DNA from: Bacteroidota bacterium
Lineage (GTDB): Bacteria > Bacteroidota > Ignavibacteria > Tepidaquicellales > Tepidaquicellaceae
DNA: 38,002 bases
NCBI GenBank assembly: GCA_018266895.1
Contig: JAFDZQ010000005.1
Coordinates: 31,107-69,108, forward strand
Direction of reading: 5' to 3'
The notes under the pieces are model-generated. The model saw only the letters and a program-made list of their open reading frames with translations. It was not told the DNA's origin and did not search any database. Within the stretch, counting starts at the first letter, position 1. Each line of letters opens with the position of its first letter. The position numbers and the translations under genes are program-made. Below, piece by piece: positions 16,933-25,754 of this stretch.

Positions 16933-17523
16933 ATGCTCAAGAGATCATTTGATATATTTTTTTCATTCTTCGGACTGATACTGCTTTCCCCGCTTTTTCT
17001 GATTATCGCCGTACTGGTAAAAGCAGAATCAAAAGGACCTGTCATTTACAGACAAACGCGTGTCGGCAAAAACGATTTGGATTTCGAAGTGCTTAAGTTC
17101 AGATCAATGAGACCGGGTTCTGAAAGCAAAGGACTTCTTACAGTGGGAGGAAAAGATTCCAGAATAACCAAGACAGGTTATTTTATCAGGAAATACAAGC
17201 TGGATGAACTGCCGCAGCTCATAAATGTTTTAAAAGGAGAAATGAGCATTGTAGGCCCGAGACCAGAAGTCAGAAAGTATGTTTTGCTTTATGACGAAAA
17301 CCAGAAGCAAGTTCTGAATGTAAAACCGGGAATTACGGACATTGCTTCAATCAAGTACAAAAATGAAAATGAACTTCTTGAAAGCTCGGATAACCCGGAA
17401 GAATTTTATATAAAAGAAATTATGCCCAATAAAATAAAAATGAATCTGGATTACTTAAGCGACAGATCATTTTTCAGGGATATTAAAGTGATACTGAATA
17501 CATTAAAGGCAGTATTTACTTAA
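16933..17523 (+). CDS. Initiating sugar-phosphate transferase (PglC/WcaJ-type, monotopic)
   Basis: A 196-residue bacterial sugar transferase (PF02397). One hydrophobic segment at about residues 10-30 anchors it in the membrane, and the catalytic part shows VIYRQTRVGKND, VLKFRSM, GKDSRITKTGYFIRKYKLDE followed by LPQLINVLKGEMSIVGPRPE, and PGITDIASIKY. Its small size and lack of extra helices put it with the PglC-like monotopic phosphoglycosyl transferases. It should load the first sugar-1-phosphate onto undecaprenyl phosphate. The gene follows the aminotransferase by a base or two and precedes the dehydratase across a 165-bp gap; in Campylobacter the matching PglE, PglC and PglF set makes diacetylated bacillosamine, so an amino sugar is the likely first residue. 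Confidence 0.92.
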   Translation: MLKRSFDIFFSFFGLILLSPLFLIIAVLVKAESKGPVIYRQTRVGKNDLDFEVLKFRSMRPGSESKGLLTVGGKDSRITKTGYFIRKYKLDELPQLINVLKGEMSIVGPRPEVRKYVLLYDENQKQVLNVKPGITDIASIKYKNENELLESSDNPEEFYIKEIMPNKIKMNLDYLSDRSFFRDIKVILNTLKAVFT

Positions 17524-17565
17524 AACATCGGCAAAATAATAAATTGACGCTCATAAAAAAATTTG

Positions 17566-17594
17566 TTGAAACAGTTATATACATTGTGTAATTT
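17566..17594 (+). promoter_or_regulatory. Candidate promoter upstream of the 4,6-dehydratase gene
   Basis: The 165-bp gap holds TTGAAA (17566-17571), a 17-bp spacer and TAATTT (17589-17594), close to a generic sigma-70 layout. A transcript from here would have an untranslated leader of about 85 bases before the ATG at 17689. The gap is the largest inside the polysaccharide cluster, so a separate promoter for the dehydratase gene is plausible. The local AT richness makes chance matches likely. Confidence 0.3.
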
Positions 17595-17688
17595 ATAATG
17601 AATTTTAACATTTTATATCTGTATTGAAAGATTTTTAACAGTTATCTTATTTACTGACGGATTTTAGTACGCCCCGATCTGCTGATTT

Positions 17689-19635
17689 ATGACAAGAATA
17701 AAAAAAATTATGTTTGAAAATTTTTTAAATAAAAGAATTCTGAAATTAAGAAACAGACACTTTCTGATTTTAGATATTTTTTTTCTTTCTTTAACACCGC
17801 TTCTTTCTCTGATCATCAGATTAGACGGACAAATTGATTACGATACCTATTTCCCGGGGATAATATGGTGCACATTGATTTTTCTTACATTAAAGATCCT
17901 GGTTTTCTACAAATTTGGACTTTACAACAGATACTGGAACAGCGCAAGTATAGATGAACTTGCAAAAATAATCTTCATAATTTTCTGGGCTGTAGTGATG
18001 CAGACCGTTTTGTTTGTAATATTCAACAGCATTTCAATGCTGGAGTTTCAAAGCCTGCCTTTTTCACTTCCGCTTCTTGACGGAATATTCACCTTCATTT
18101 TTGTCGCCAGTACAAGATTCAGTCTCAGACTTATGGAGCGGCTGAAAGAAAGAAGAAATATGTCTTATCACGGAGACAGGGTATTAGTAGTGGGATCGGG
18201 AAAAGCCGGGACATCTATTGTAATGGAAATGCAGAGGAATCCGCAGCTCGGACTGAATCCCGTAGCATTTGTGGATGATGATACGGATAAAAAAGGGCTG
18301 AAGATCAGAGGAGTGCCGGTACTCGGAACGAGAAACAGTATTCCGGAAATAATAACAAAGCATGATATAAACAAAGTTATTATTGCAATGCCGACAGCAC
18401 CGGGATCTGAGATCAGGGATGTTGTTTCCATTTGTCGAAAAACCGGTGTTCAGACAAGAACGATTCCGGGAATTTTTGAAATTCTTGATGAGACTGTAAG
18501 AATTGACAGCATAAGGCAGGTTCAGATCGAAGACCTTCTCAGAAGAGAACCCGTGCAGACAGACATTAAAAGTGTCGCCGATTTTCTTAAAGGAAAAAAA
18601 GTTCTCGTAACAGGTTCCGGCGGCTCAATAGGAAGCGAACTCTGCCGGCAGATACTTTACTGCAATCCTTCGGAAATCATTCTTCTCGGTCAGGGTGAAA
18701 ATTCTATCTTTGACATACATCATGAAGTTATGAAGAGACTTTCACTTACAAACGGAAAGTTTATTCAGACTAAAGTGGAAACTTTTATAGCTAACATCAG
18801 ATCCTATGACAGATTAGACAGCATTCTGAATGAAACAAGACCGGATGTGATTTTTCATACTGCAGCTCACAAGCATGTACCGATGATGGAACTGAATTCA
18901 TGCGAAGCTGTAAGCAATAATATTAAAGGAACTCAGAATCTGATCGAATTATCCCTCAAGCACAATGTAAAGCATTTTGTATTCATATCTACTGATAAAG
19001 CCGTAAATCCTTCGAGTGTAATGGGCGCAAGCAAGAGAGTCGCTGAAATGATAGTCCTTAAAGCTGCTAGAGAGCACGGAAAAAATTATTCCGTTGTGAG
19101 ATTCGGAAATGTACTCGGAAGCAGAGGCAGCGTTGTCCTTACTTTTAAACGACAGATCTCCGAAGGCGGTCCGGTTACTATTACTCATCCCGATATAGAA
19201 AGATTTTTTATGACAATTCCCGAAGCTGTCCAGCTTGTGCTGCAGGCTTCCGTCATAGGAAGAGGCGGTGAGATCTTTGTGCTTGATATGGGCAAGCCGT
19301 TGAAGATTATCGATCTTGCAAAGGATATAATCAGGTTATCCGGTTATGAAGTAGAAAAAGATATTAAAATAGTTACGACCGGACTAAGACCCGGAGAAAA
19401 GCTGTATGAAGAGCTTTTTATTCCCGGAGAAAAATATGAAAAGACAATTCACGGGAAAATTCTTATTGCCACAAACGCCAGTCACTTTATTCCGGAGCAT
19501 TTTGAGCATAATCTTGCTCTGCTGCTTTCAAAAAGACATGAAAATGACAAGGAAGCAATTGTAAATATGCTGAAACAGCTTGTACCGGAATATTCAGCCG
19601 AAGAGCAGCTTACAAAAATTGCTTTAAGCGTCTGA
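17689..19635 (+). CDS. CapD/WbpM-type nucleotide-sugar 4,6-dehydratase (membrane)
   Basis: A 648-residue polysaccharide biosynthesis protein of the CapD/WbpM/PglF family. Four hydrophobic helices occupy about residues 20-145, then a Rossmann-like domain with RVLVVGSGKAGTSIVMEM near 164, then the SDR domain with VLVTGSGGSIGSELCRQI near 304. STDKAVNPSSVMGASKRVAE near 433 contains the family's Met-x3-Lys in place of the usual Tyr-x3-Lys, as in UDP-GlcNAc inverting or non-inverting dehydratases of this group. The C-terminal part has GLRPGEKLYEELF and ends near residue 648. The enzyme makes a UDP-4-keto-6-deoxy sugar, the substrate expected for the aminotransferase at 15717. ATG 17689 and ATG 17710 are both possible starts. 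Confidence 0.92.
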   Translation: MTRIKKIMFENFLNKRILKLRNRHFLILDIFFLSLTPLLSLIIRLDGQIDYDTYFPGIIWCTLIFLTLKILVFYKFGLYNRYWNSASIDELAKIIFIIFWAVVMQTVLFVIFNSISMLEFQSLPFSLPLLDGIFTFIFVASTRFSLRLMERLKERRNMSYHGDRVLVVGSGKAGTSIVMEMQRNPQLGLNPVAFVDDDTDKKGLKIRGVPVLGTRNSIPEIITKHDINKVIIAMPTAPGSEIRDVVSICRKTGVQTRTIPGIFEILDETVRIDSIRQVQIEDLLRREPVQTDIKSVADFLKGKKVLVTGSGGSIGSELCRQILYCNPSEIILLGQGENSIFDIHHEVMKRLSLTNGKFIQTKVETFIANIRSYDRLDSILNETRPDVIFHTAAHKHVPMMELNSCEAVSNNIKGTQNLIELSLKHNVKHFVFISTDKAVNPSSVMGASKRVAEMIVLKAAREHGKNYSVVRFGNVLGSRGSVVLTFKRQISEGGPVTITHPDIERFFMTIPEAVQLVLQASVIGRGGEIFVLDMGKPLKIIDLAKDIIRLSGYEVEKDIKIVTTGLRPGEKLYEELFIPGEKYEKTIHGKILIATNASHFIPEHFEHNLALLLSKRHENDKEAIVNMLKQLVPEYSAEEQLTKIALSV

Positions 19636-19693
19636 TCTGCTTTGAAATTCTTGCTCCGAATTCATTTCTTATTTAAATATTAAATTTCTATAA

Positions 19694-21373
19694 ATGAAAA
19701 AACTTCTTACAATTGTAATTATATTTTTGTTTTCATTTCTGAATAAAAGCTATTCGCAAGTTGAACTTGTTCAACCCGATAATTCCGTTTATGATTATCT
19801 TCAGAGAATGCTTACCATGAAAGTAATTACGGATTATAATCCCGGCAACATTCCTGTTTCAAGGGAAACGGTTGCTTCATATTTGAAAATAATAGAAAGC
19901 AGGCAGGACAGGATAAGCCGCACTGACAGAAAACTTTTGGATGATTTCAAAACGGAATTTGAATATGATATGAACGTCAGTATTAAAAAATCATCGTCAT
20001 TATTCAAAGAGATAAAAAATATTTTTTCGGATGAAAAACAGAAATATCTGTATTCATACAACGATTCCAACGCTGCATTATTCCTTGACGCACTTGGAAG
20101 CGTTTCACAGAGAGGTTCTGACGGTGATTCCCTCGGGAAGAATTCAATCCTTCTTGGAGAACTCGGCTTCAGACTCAGAGGAACATTATTTAACAGCGTC
20201 GGATATTATTTAAGGGCAACTAACGGACAAAAGCTTTCAGGTGATACGGATGATGTGAATTTTGCAAGGTATACGGATCCAAAGTTGTATGCGCAGTACA
20301 AATTCCAGTATGAAAGAAGAAACTTTGACACATTTGACGGATATCTCAGGTACAGAGCTAATCAGAACTGGCTTGCTCTGACAGTCGGCAGAAATCCGGT
20401 CTATCAGGGTTTCGGATTTACTGACAGATTATTTCTGTCAAACAATTCCGTTCCCTTCGATTTTCTGAAACTTGATCTTGCATACAAATCCGTTTCATAT
20501 TCATTCCTGTACGGAAGTCTGAGAGGAGATTCTCTCGGCAAACCCCTTGATTCGAAAAACATTTCCACCCACAGGATTGATATCAGATTTTCTGACGCTT
20601 TCAGAATGGGATTCTTCGAAAGTGTCAGTATAGCTAATTCTCCCTTTAGTTTTACTTTCCTTAATCCCGTAAGTTTTCTGACTTCAGCCGAACTAAATAA
20701 AGCTTCACAGCCCGGTGATAATAATGTAAATAACTCAATTATGGGAATTGACATGATGGTCATACCGGTAAATAAAATTGCCGTGCAGGGATCGTTTCTT
20801 GTTGATGATCTTGAGTTTAGTACTCTGTTTAAAAATAATGCAAAAATCACAAACAAGTTTGCATATCAGATCGGTTTAATGTGGGCAAATGCATTTACAA
20901 TTCCGAATCTTGATCTTAAAACCGAATACACACATTTGGATCCATTTGTTTATACGCATGTTTCCAACAAGACAAATTATACGAACTGGGGTCTGCCGCT
21001 CGGACATCATCTTGAGCCTAATTCAGATGAAATTGCGCTTAAGCTCGATTACAATATTACAAACCGGATTAAACTTAGCGTATTATATCAGCACCAGAGG
21101 TCTGCAAACGGTATTGTTAAAGATTCTCTCGGAAGGGTAATCGTCAATTACGGAGGGAACATCAACAATGCATCCGGCTATTCTTATTCTGATCCCGCGT
21201 TTCTCAGGGGGAACAGAATTGACCGTGATATCATAACTGCCAATCTGTCATGGCAGTTTATAAGGCAATTTTTTATAGAAATGAAATTCGTTCAGAGATT
21301 AATAAATAATATTTATCAGAACAAAAAATTCAGTGATAAATATTATTTCGCAACTCTGAGAATAGATTACTGA
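19694..21373 (+). CDS. Wzi-like outer-membrane capsule assembly protein
   Basis: A 559-residue exported protein with a clear signal peptide (Lys-Lys then a hydrophobic core, cleavage near SYSQ, residue 22). The N-terminal part VYDYLQRMLTMKVITDYNPG resembles the S-layer-homology-like helix of the Caps_assemb_Wzi family (PF14052). The rest is built of alternating strands with aromatic girdles, such as YAQYKFQYERR, LRYRANQNWLALTVGRNPVYQG and FSFTFLNP, and ends in a strand of the ATLRIDY kind, as expected for a beta-barrel. Wzi anchors capsule at the cell surface in Escherichia coli. Location 58 bp after the dehydratase gene on the same strand links it to the polysaccharide cluster. Similarity beyond layout is only moderate. 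Confidence 0.78.
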   Translation: MKKLLTIVIIFLFSFLNKSYSQVELVQPDNSVYDYLQRMLTMKVITDYNPGNIPVSRETVASYLKIIESRQDRISRTDRKLLDDFKTEFEYDMNVSIKKSSSLFKEIKNIFSDEKQKYLYSYNDSNAALFLDALGSVSQRGSDGDSLGKNSILLGELGFRLRGTLFNSVGYYLRATNGQKLSGDTDDVNFARYTDPKLYAQYKFQYERRNFDTFDGYLRYRANQNWLALTVGRNPVYQGFGFTDRLFLSNNSVPFDFLKLDLAYKSVSYSFLYGSLRGDSLGKPLDSKNISTHRIDIRFSDAFRMGFFESVSIANSPFSFTFLNPVSFLTSAELNKASQPGDNNVNNSIMGIDMMVIPVNKIAVQGSFLVDDLEFSTLFKNNAKITNKFAYQIGLMWANAFTIPNLDLKTEYTHLDPFVYTHVSNKTNYTNWGLPLGHHLEPNSDEIALKLDYNITNRIKLSVLYQHQRSANGIVKDSLGRVIVNYGGNINNASGYSYSDPAFLRGNRIDRDIITANLSWQFIRQFFIEMKFVQRLINNIYQNKKFSDKYYFATLRIDY

Positions 21374-21671
21374 TTTTCATAGACGGAGTTAGATAAGTTG
21401 CCGGGTATTTGTTTCCCTGAGAAAAAATCTTAACTGATATTTATGTTTTGTATAATATTTCACCGGACAATTTATAATTTATCACTTGAAATACTTATTT
21501 ATAAAATTAATTTTAACTTAATCAATATTTTAAACTGAATAAATAAAAGGGGTTAATTCTTAAAATGCTTACTTCATACTACTTCGCCTGATTTGAAACA
21601 CTCCTTGAGGCAATTTCTGTTTTAAATTTATCTGAATAATTTTTTACTAAATAAACAAACTCAATTAATTT
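21374..21671. other. Intergenic region without a gene
   Basis: These 298 bases are very AT-rich and have no coding potential in any frame that I can support. They hold several TATAAT-like sequences, for example near 21450, but no pair with a convincing -35 element or a Bacteroidota TAnnTTTG box. No terminator hairpin with a T-run follows the Wzi-like gene. It is presumably the promoter region of the downstream secreted protein. Confidence 0.5.
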
Positions 21672-24164
21672 ATGAAAAAAGTAAGTTACCTGCTACCGGT
21701 AATAACAATGCTGTTTATATTATACGGTAATGTTTCAACGGCGCAGTATTCTGTCATCGGAAATTCCGATCTGCCTCAGTCAATAGCAATACAGCCGCCG
21801 GGAATGACAATATCTCCTTCAGGAGTAATGAGCAATCCTGTTACAGTAAACGGCTTTGATAATTTTGCGCTTGGTGTTGACTTCGGTGAGCCTCACATAG
21901 CTACAAATCCCAGAGACCCGTTTAATAGTATCTGCGCATTCAACACTAACGGTTACTATTATACTCTTAACGGTTTTGACTGGACTAAAATCAATGTTTC
22001 ATTTGTCGGATTTTCAATACTCGGTGATCCGGTGCTTGCATTTGACAGCATTGGAAACGCATATTATACACAGCTGTATCAGAACGGCGGTACTTACGGA
22101 GTCTGCGTAGCCAAATCCACCAATAAAGGTATAACCTGGAGTGCCGTTTATAACATAGCTTCAACAACAGTGGGACTTTCAGATAAAGAGTGGATCACAG
22201 CAGATCAGACAGCAGGTCCCTATTCAAATAATCTGTATGTCGGCTGGAGACAGTTCGGATCAACCGGAATGAGATTTACCAGAAGCACGGACGGAGCTGC
22301 TACATGGAGTTCCCCTCAGACTTTTATAGGAGGTCAGGGCGCTTACGTATCAGTCGGACCAAACGGAGGAATTCAGGGCGGAAGCGTTTACTTTGCAGCA
22401 ATAAACGGTAGTTCAATAATCGTTAACAGATCTACGGATGGCGGAGTAAATTTTTCAGGCCAGGTGGCTGCTTCAACCTTTGTTTCAGGTGGCATAGTCT
22501 GTGCAGGAAGATATACGGTAAAGAACTGCATAAGAATGAACAACTTTCCAAGAATGGCCGCGGATAACAGCTATAGATCCACAAGAGGAAATGTTTACAT
22601 TGTATATGCAAGAAACCCGGGTACCGCAGACATTACAGATATAAATTTAGTCAGGTCAACGGACTTCGGAGAAACATGGTCGGCACCTGTCAGAGTGAAC
22701 GATGATGCGACAACGACAGACCAGTGGGATCCTGCAATATCGGTTGACAGCAAGACGGGAAAAGTTTTCATTTCATGGTTTGATTCTAGAGAAGATCCTA
22801 CGGGAAATATTTTAACAAAAGTCTACGGCACAGTTTCTACTGACGGAGGTCTCACTTTTTCTCCAAATACTGCCGTTTCAAATGCGCCATTCAATCCAAA
22901 TAACATGGCTGTAAGTCAGCCCGGAGGTGAAAAATATATCGGTGATTATTTCGGAAATTCAGCAATCGGTAATACATCATATGTAGTCTGGGAAGACGGA
23001 AGAGCAAACAATCTCGGAAGTTATACAGGTTATTATCCTGACTTTGCAATGACCGTAAATTCAAATGTAATCAGCGTCGGAAACAATGACAGCGTGAAAC
23101 TCGGAATAAAGATCCCGGCAGTCAACGGACCTTTTTCGCAAAGAGTCAGATTTTCGGCAACCCTTGATACATTGCCCACAGCAGGCAGTATAAATTTTTC
23201 TTTTCAGAACGGGAAAGATACAATAACGGCTTTTCCTGATTCTGTTATTCTTGTTGTAAAAACAAACGGTGCAGTTCCTTCAAGATCATACGCAATGAAC
23301 GTAATCGGAAAAGGTACTGACGGACCTCCCGTGCATATAAGAAAGGTCAGTTTACTTGTGAACTCTGCGCAGTTGTCTATCGGAACAAACAGACCCGGTA
23401 TTGCTGAATTCAAAGTTAACGGAGTCTCTTACAATCAGCCGCAGCAGATTATATTTCCGCTGGGAACAAATGTAACCGTTCAGGCAGTCAGCCCGAGGAT
23501 TATAGGAGCTACTCAATACGAATATAAAAACTGGTCGGACGGCGGCGATACTACCCACACTATAACTTTAAATAACAGTCTGAGTCTGACGGCATTTTAT
23601 AAAATTAAATACAGACTGACGGTAGTCTCTGCACAGGGTACTACTTTCGGAGGAAATATTTTTTACGATTCAGCTACTTCAGCTACTTTCGGCGTAACTT
23701 CCAGGGTAGTAAATAACGGCGGAACAATTTATTATTTCAGAGGTTGGACAGGCGGAGGAGCAAACTCTTACACCAGCCCTGACAGTTCAGGTAATGATAC
23801 GGCTGTCACCCTGAATATCGGCAATGTAATAGTTGAGACTGCAAGATGGACTACTACGATCGGTATTACACAGCTCGGAACTGAAATTCCGGCTGAATAC
23901 AGTCTTAAACAAAATTATCCTAATCCCTTCAATCCTTCTACAGTGATTAATTTTTCATTGCCAAAGAGCGGCAATGTTAAAATCAAGGTTTATGATATGT
24001 TAGGAAAAGAAGTCGCTACTCTGGTAAATGAATTCAAAACAGCCGGAAATTATCAGGTTGATTTCAATGAAAGAGAATACGGAGCATTATCAAGCGGAAT
24101 TTATTATTACAGAATTGAGTCAAACGAATTTACTGATATCAGAAAAATGATGCTTCTGAAATAA
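21672..24164 (+). CDS. Secreted Asp-box (sialidase-like) beta-propeller with T9SS sorting domain
   Basis: An 830-residue exported protein. A signal peptide ends near STAQ (residue 24). Residues about 60-450 form a sialidase-type propeller with five Asp-box motifs of the S-x-D-x-G-x-T-W/F kind: STNKGITW (149), STDGAATW (205), STDGGVNF (254), STDFGETW (329) and STDGGLTF (389). A middle part holds two repeats similar to divergent InlB-B repeats, with YKNWSDGGDTTHTITL and FRGWTGGGANSY. The last 85 residues are a type A T9SS sorting domain: NYPNPFNPSTVINF, KVYDMLGKEVATL, then GIYYYR and MMLLK. It should cross the outer membrane through T9SS and be attached or released. The catalytic Tyr/Arg set of true sialidases cannot be assigned, so enzyme activity is open. 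Confidence 0.85.
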   Translation: MKKVSYLLPVITMLFILYGNVSTAQYSVIGNSDLPQSIAIQPPGMTISPSGVMSNPVTVNGFDNFALGVDFGEPHIATNPRDPFNSICAFNTNGYYYTLNGFDWTKINVSFVGFSILGDPVLAFDSIGNAYYTQLYQNGGTYGVCVAKSTNKGITWSAVYNIASTTVGLSDKEWITADQTAGPYSNNLYVGWRQFGSTGMRFTRSTDGAATWSSPQTFIGGQGAYVSVGPNGGIQGGSVYFAAINGSSIIVNRSTDGGVNFSGQVAASTFVSGGIVCAGRYTVKNCIRMNNFPRMAADNSYRSTRGNVYIVYARNPGTADITDINLVRSTDFGETWSAPVRVNDDATTTDQWDPAISVDSKTGKVFISWFDSREDPTGNILTKVYGTVSTDGGLTFSPNTAVSNAPFNPNNMAVSQPGGEKYIGDYFGNSAIGNTSYVVWEDGRANNLGSYTGYYPDFAMTVNSNVISVGNNDSVKLGIKIPAVNGPFSQRVRFSATLDTLPTAGSINFSFQNGKDTITAFPDSVILVVKTNGAVPSRSYAMNVIGKGTDGPPVHIRKVSLLVNSAQLSIGTNRPGIAEFKVNGVSYNQPQQIIFPLGTNVTVQAVSPRIIGATQYEYKNWSDGGDTTHTITLNNSLSLTAFYKIKYRLTVVSAQGTTFGGNIFYDSATSATFGVTSRVVNNGGTIYYFRGWTGGGANSYTSPDSSGNDTAVTLNIGNVIVETARWTTTIGITQLGTEIPAEYSLKQNYPNPFNPSTVINFSLPKSGNVKIKVYDMLGKEVATLVNEFKTAGNYQVDFNEREYGALSSGIYYYRIESNEFTDIRKMMLLK

Positions 24165-24200
24165 AAGTTGTATTGGAAATGAAAGGAAAAAATTTCTTTA

Positions 24201-24227
24201 AGGCGGATCTCAGATCCGCCTTTTTTA
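24201..24227 (+). terminator. Intrinsic terminator after the Asp-box protein gene
   Basis: AGGCGGATCT at 24201-24210 pairs with AGATCCGCCT at 24212-24221 in a near-perfect stem with a minimal loop, followed by TTTTTT (24221-24226). This is the strongest rho-independent terminator in the window and lies 37 bases after the stop of the Asp-box gene. Confidence 0.9.
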
Positions 24228-24264
24228 TTTGTATCAAATTCATATCGGAATTCCGGATTTATAT

Positions 24265-24404
24265 GGGGCTGTCTAAAAAGTCATTATTACCTAAATGTCA
24301 TTCCCGCGAATGCCTGCCTCGCGGCAAGGCGGGCGGGAATCCAGAATGTAAATTAACTTTTTATATTTTCAATTTAACTCCATCTATACTTTTTGGACAG
24401 ACCC
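24265..24404. mobile_element. MITE-like 140-bp element with inverted terminal repeats
   Basis: The outer 16 bases are inverted repeats: GGGGCTGTCTAAAAAG at 24265-24280 and CTTTTTGGACAGACCC at 24389-24404, matching at 14 of 16 positions. Ends of the GGGxCTGTCxxAAAAG type resemble those of some transposon families. Inside is a GC-rich palindrome: ATTCCCGC at 24300-24307 pairs with GCGGGAAT at 24333-24340, and GCCTGCC pairs with GGCGGGC inside that, in contrast to the AT-rich surroundings. No coding sequence for a transposase is present, so it would be moved by a transposase in trans. A target duplication is not obvious at the borders. An ORF running through it (24173-24409) is a by-product of the repeat. 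The remaining bases to 24521 hold nothing I recognise. Confidence 0.72.
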
Positions 24405-24521
24405 TTTAAAGGAATTTTTTTAATTAAAGAATAGATTATTATCAATATCATTAATGCGGGAAAAATTATTATGAACCCTTCTTCAAACAGGCGCATTGAT
24501 TCATTAATTAAATTCAATTCA

Positions 24522-25604
24522 ATGAAAAAAAATATTTTTTCTGCCGGAATTTCATTTCTTATTTTCATTGTATCCGGTTCAGTTTCGTTTTCTTCACCGA
24601 GAAATGTTCTTATAGAGTATGTCACCGGAACATGGTGCGGCAACTGTCCCTGCGGGCATCAGACGCTGGATACAATTCAATCTCAGTTTCCTCAGACAAT
24701 TATTCTGGCTTATCATGCCTTCAGCAATGATCCCTGGCGAAACTTCAACGGAAATCACATCATAGAACTATTAGGTCTGGTAGCTACTCCGACTGCAGAT
24801 ATTGACAGAACTGTTCTTGCTGAAAATACAAATTATCCACAGTGGATCACAAGCGTACAGGAAAGATATTCCTCATCTCCCGAATCAGTTGTAGATATCT
24901 CAATTGCTTCAAAGTCATATAATGAAATTACACGCGAACTTGCTGTCAGCGTTAATTTCTCCGCGGCTGAAATTTTAACAGGGCAGTACAAATTTAATGC
25001 TGTTGTCATTGAAAACAATCTTATTTATCAGCAGAATTATTATTCGCAATGCGGTACTCCCGGATATGTGCAGGATTATGTCCATGATAATGTTGTCAGA
25101 AACATGGTAAACGGCGCTGAAGGCGGTGATCTTAATTCAAATAATGTATGGAACGCAAACGAGAATATTACAAAAAACTTTATAACGATAATTGATAATC
25201 AATGGACAGCAGAAAACTGTAAAATAGTAATTTTCGCTTATAAGACTGAATCCACGCTCGCATACTCAACTGTTCATCAGGCAATACAGGAAAATGTAAC
25301 AGGAGTAACAGGAATTTCTGGAAACGGTACGGAGATTGCCGGCGGATATAATTTGTCGCAGAACTATCCGAATCCTTTTAATCCTGTTACAAACATTAAA
25401 TTTACAATTCCTTCAGGCACAAATGCAAAGTTTAAAGTTTATGATATGCTCGGAAATGAAGTGACCAGTTACTTTGATGGATATCTTAATAAGGGATCAT
25501 ATAATGTCACTATTGACGGCAGCAATCTGTCAACTGGAATATATTTTTACAGACTGATTACGGATAATTTTGACCGGACAAAGAGAATGGTATTAATAAG
25601 ATAG
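24522..25604 (+). CDS. Omp28-like thioredoxin-fold secreted protein with T9SS sorting domain
   Basis: A 360-residue exported protein when started at the ATG at 24522, which opens with MKKNIFSAGISFLIFIV and a signal peptide; an earlier in-frame ATG at 24471 would put 17 polar residues before it. The mature part resembles the Omp28-related family: VLIEYVTGTWCGNCPCGHQT carries a thioredoxin-like Cys-x2-Cys (with a third Cys two residues on), followed by ILAYHAFSNDPW and VATPTADIDR, where the cis-Pro loop is expected. The C-terminal 80 residues are a T9SS sorting domain: NYPNPFNPVTNIKF, KVYDMLGNEV, GIYFYR and KRMVLIR. A surface redox or binding role is likely but undemonstrated. It lies behind the MITE-like element and has its own transcription start presumably within 24405-24521. 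Confidence 0.85.
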   Translation: MKKNIFSAGISFLIFIVSGSVSFSSPRNVLIEYVTGTWCGNCPCGHQTLDTIQSQFPQTIILAYHAFSNDPWRNFNGNHIIELLGLVATPTADIDRTVLAENTNYPQWITSVQERYSSSPESVVDISIASKSYNEITRELAVSVNFSAAEILTGQYKFNAVVIENNLIYQQNYYSQCGTPGYVQDYVHDNVVRNMVNGAEGGDLNSNNVWNANENITKNFITIIDNQWTAENCKIVIFAYKTESTLAYSTVHQAIQENVTGVTGISGNGTEIAGGYNLSQNYPNPFNPVTNIKFTIPSGTNAKFKVYDMLGNEVTSYFDGYLNKGSYNVTIDGSNLSTGIYFYRLITDNFDRTKRMVLIR

Positions 25605-25754
25605 AGCTTTAAAGCCGGTAGTCTGACAATGTTTCCTGAATAATAATTCTGTACTGCCGCAGATTTTTAAATTTTATAAAAATAATTAATTGATTATAAT
25701 GACAAAGAACTGAAATCATTTTTGATTTTGGCATAATTAATTTATTATACTTAA

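Noticed and set aside
24173..24409. A 78-codon plus-strand reading frame after the Asp-box gene
   Set aside because: It runs through the terminator and the MITE-like element; the HSRECLPRGKAGG peptide is the well-known translation of a repeated palindrome, not a gene.
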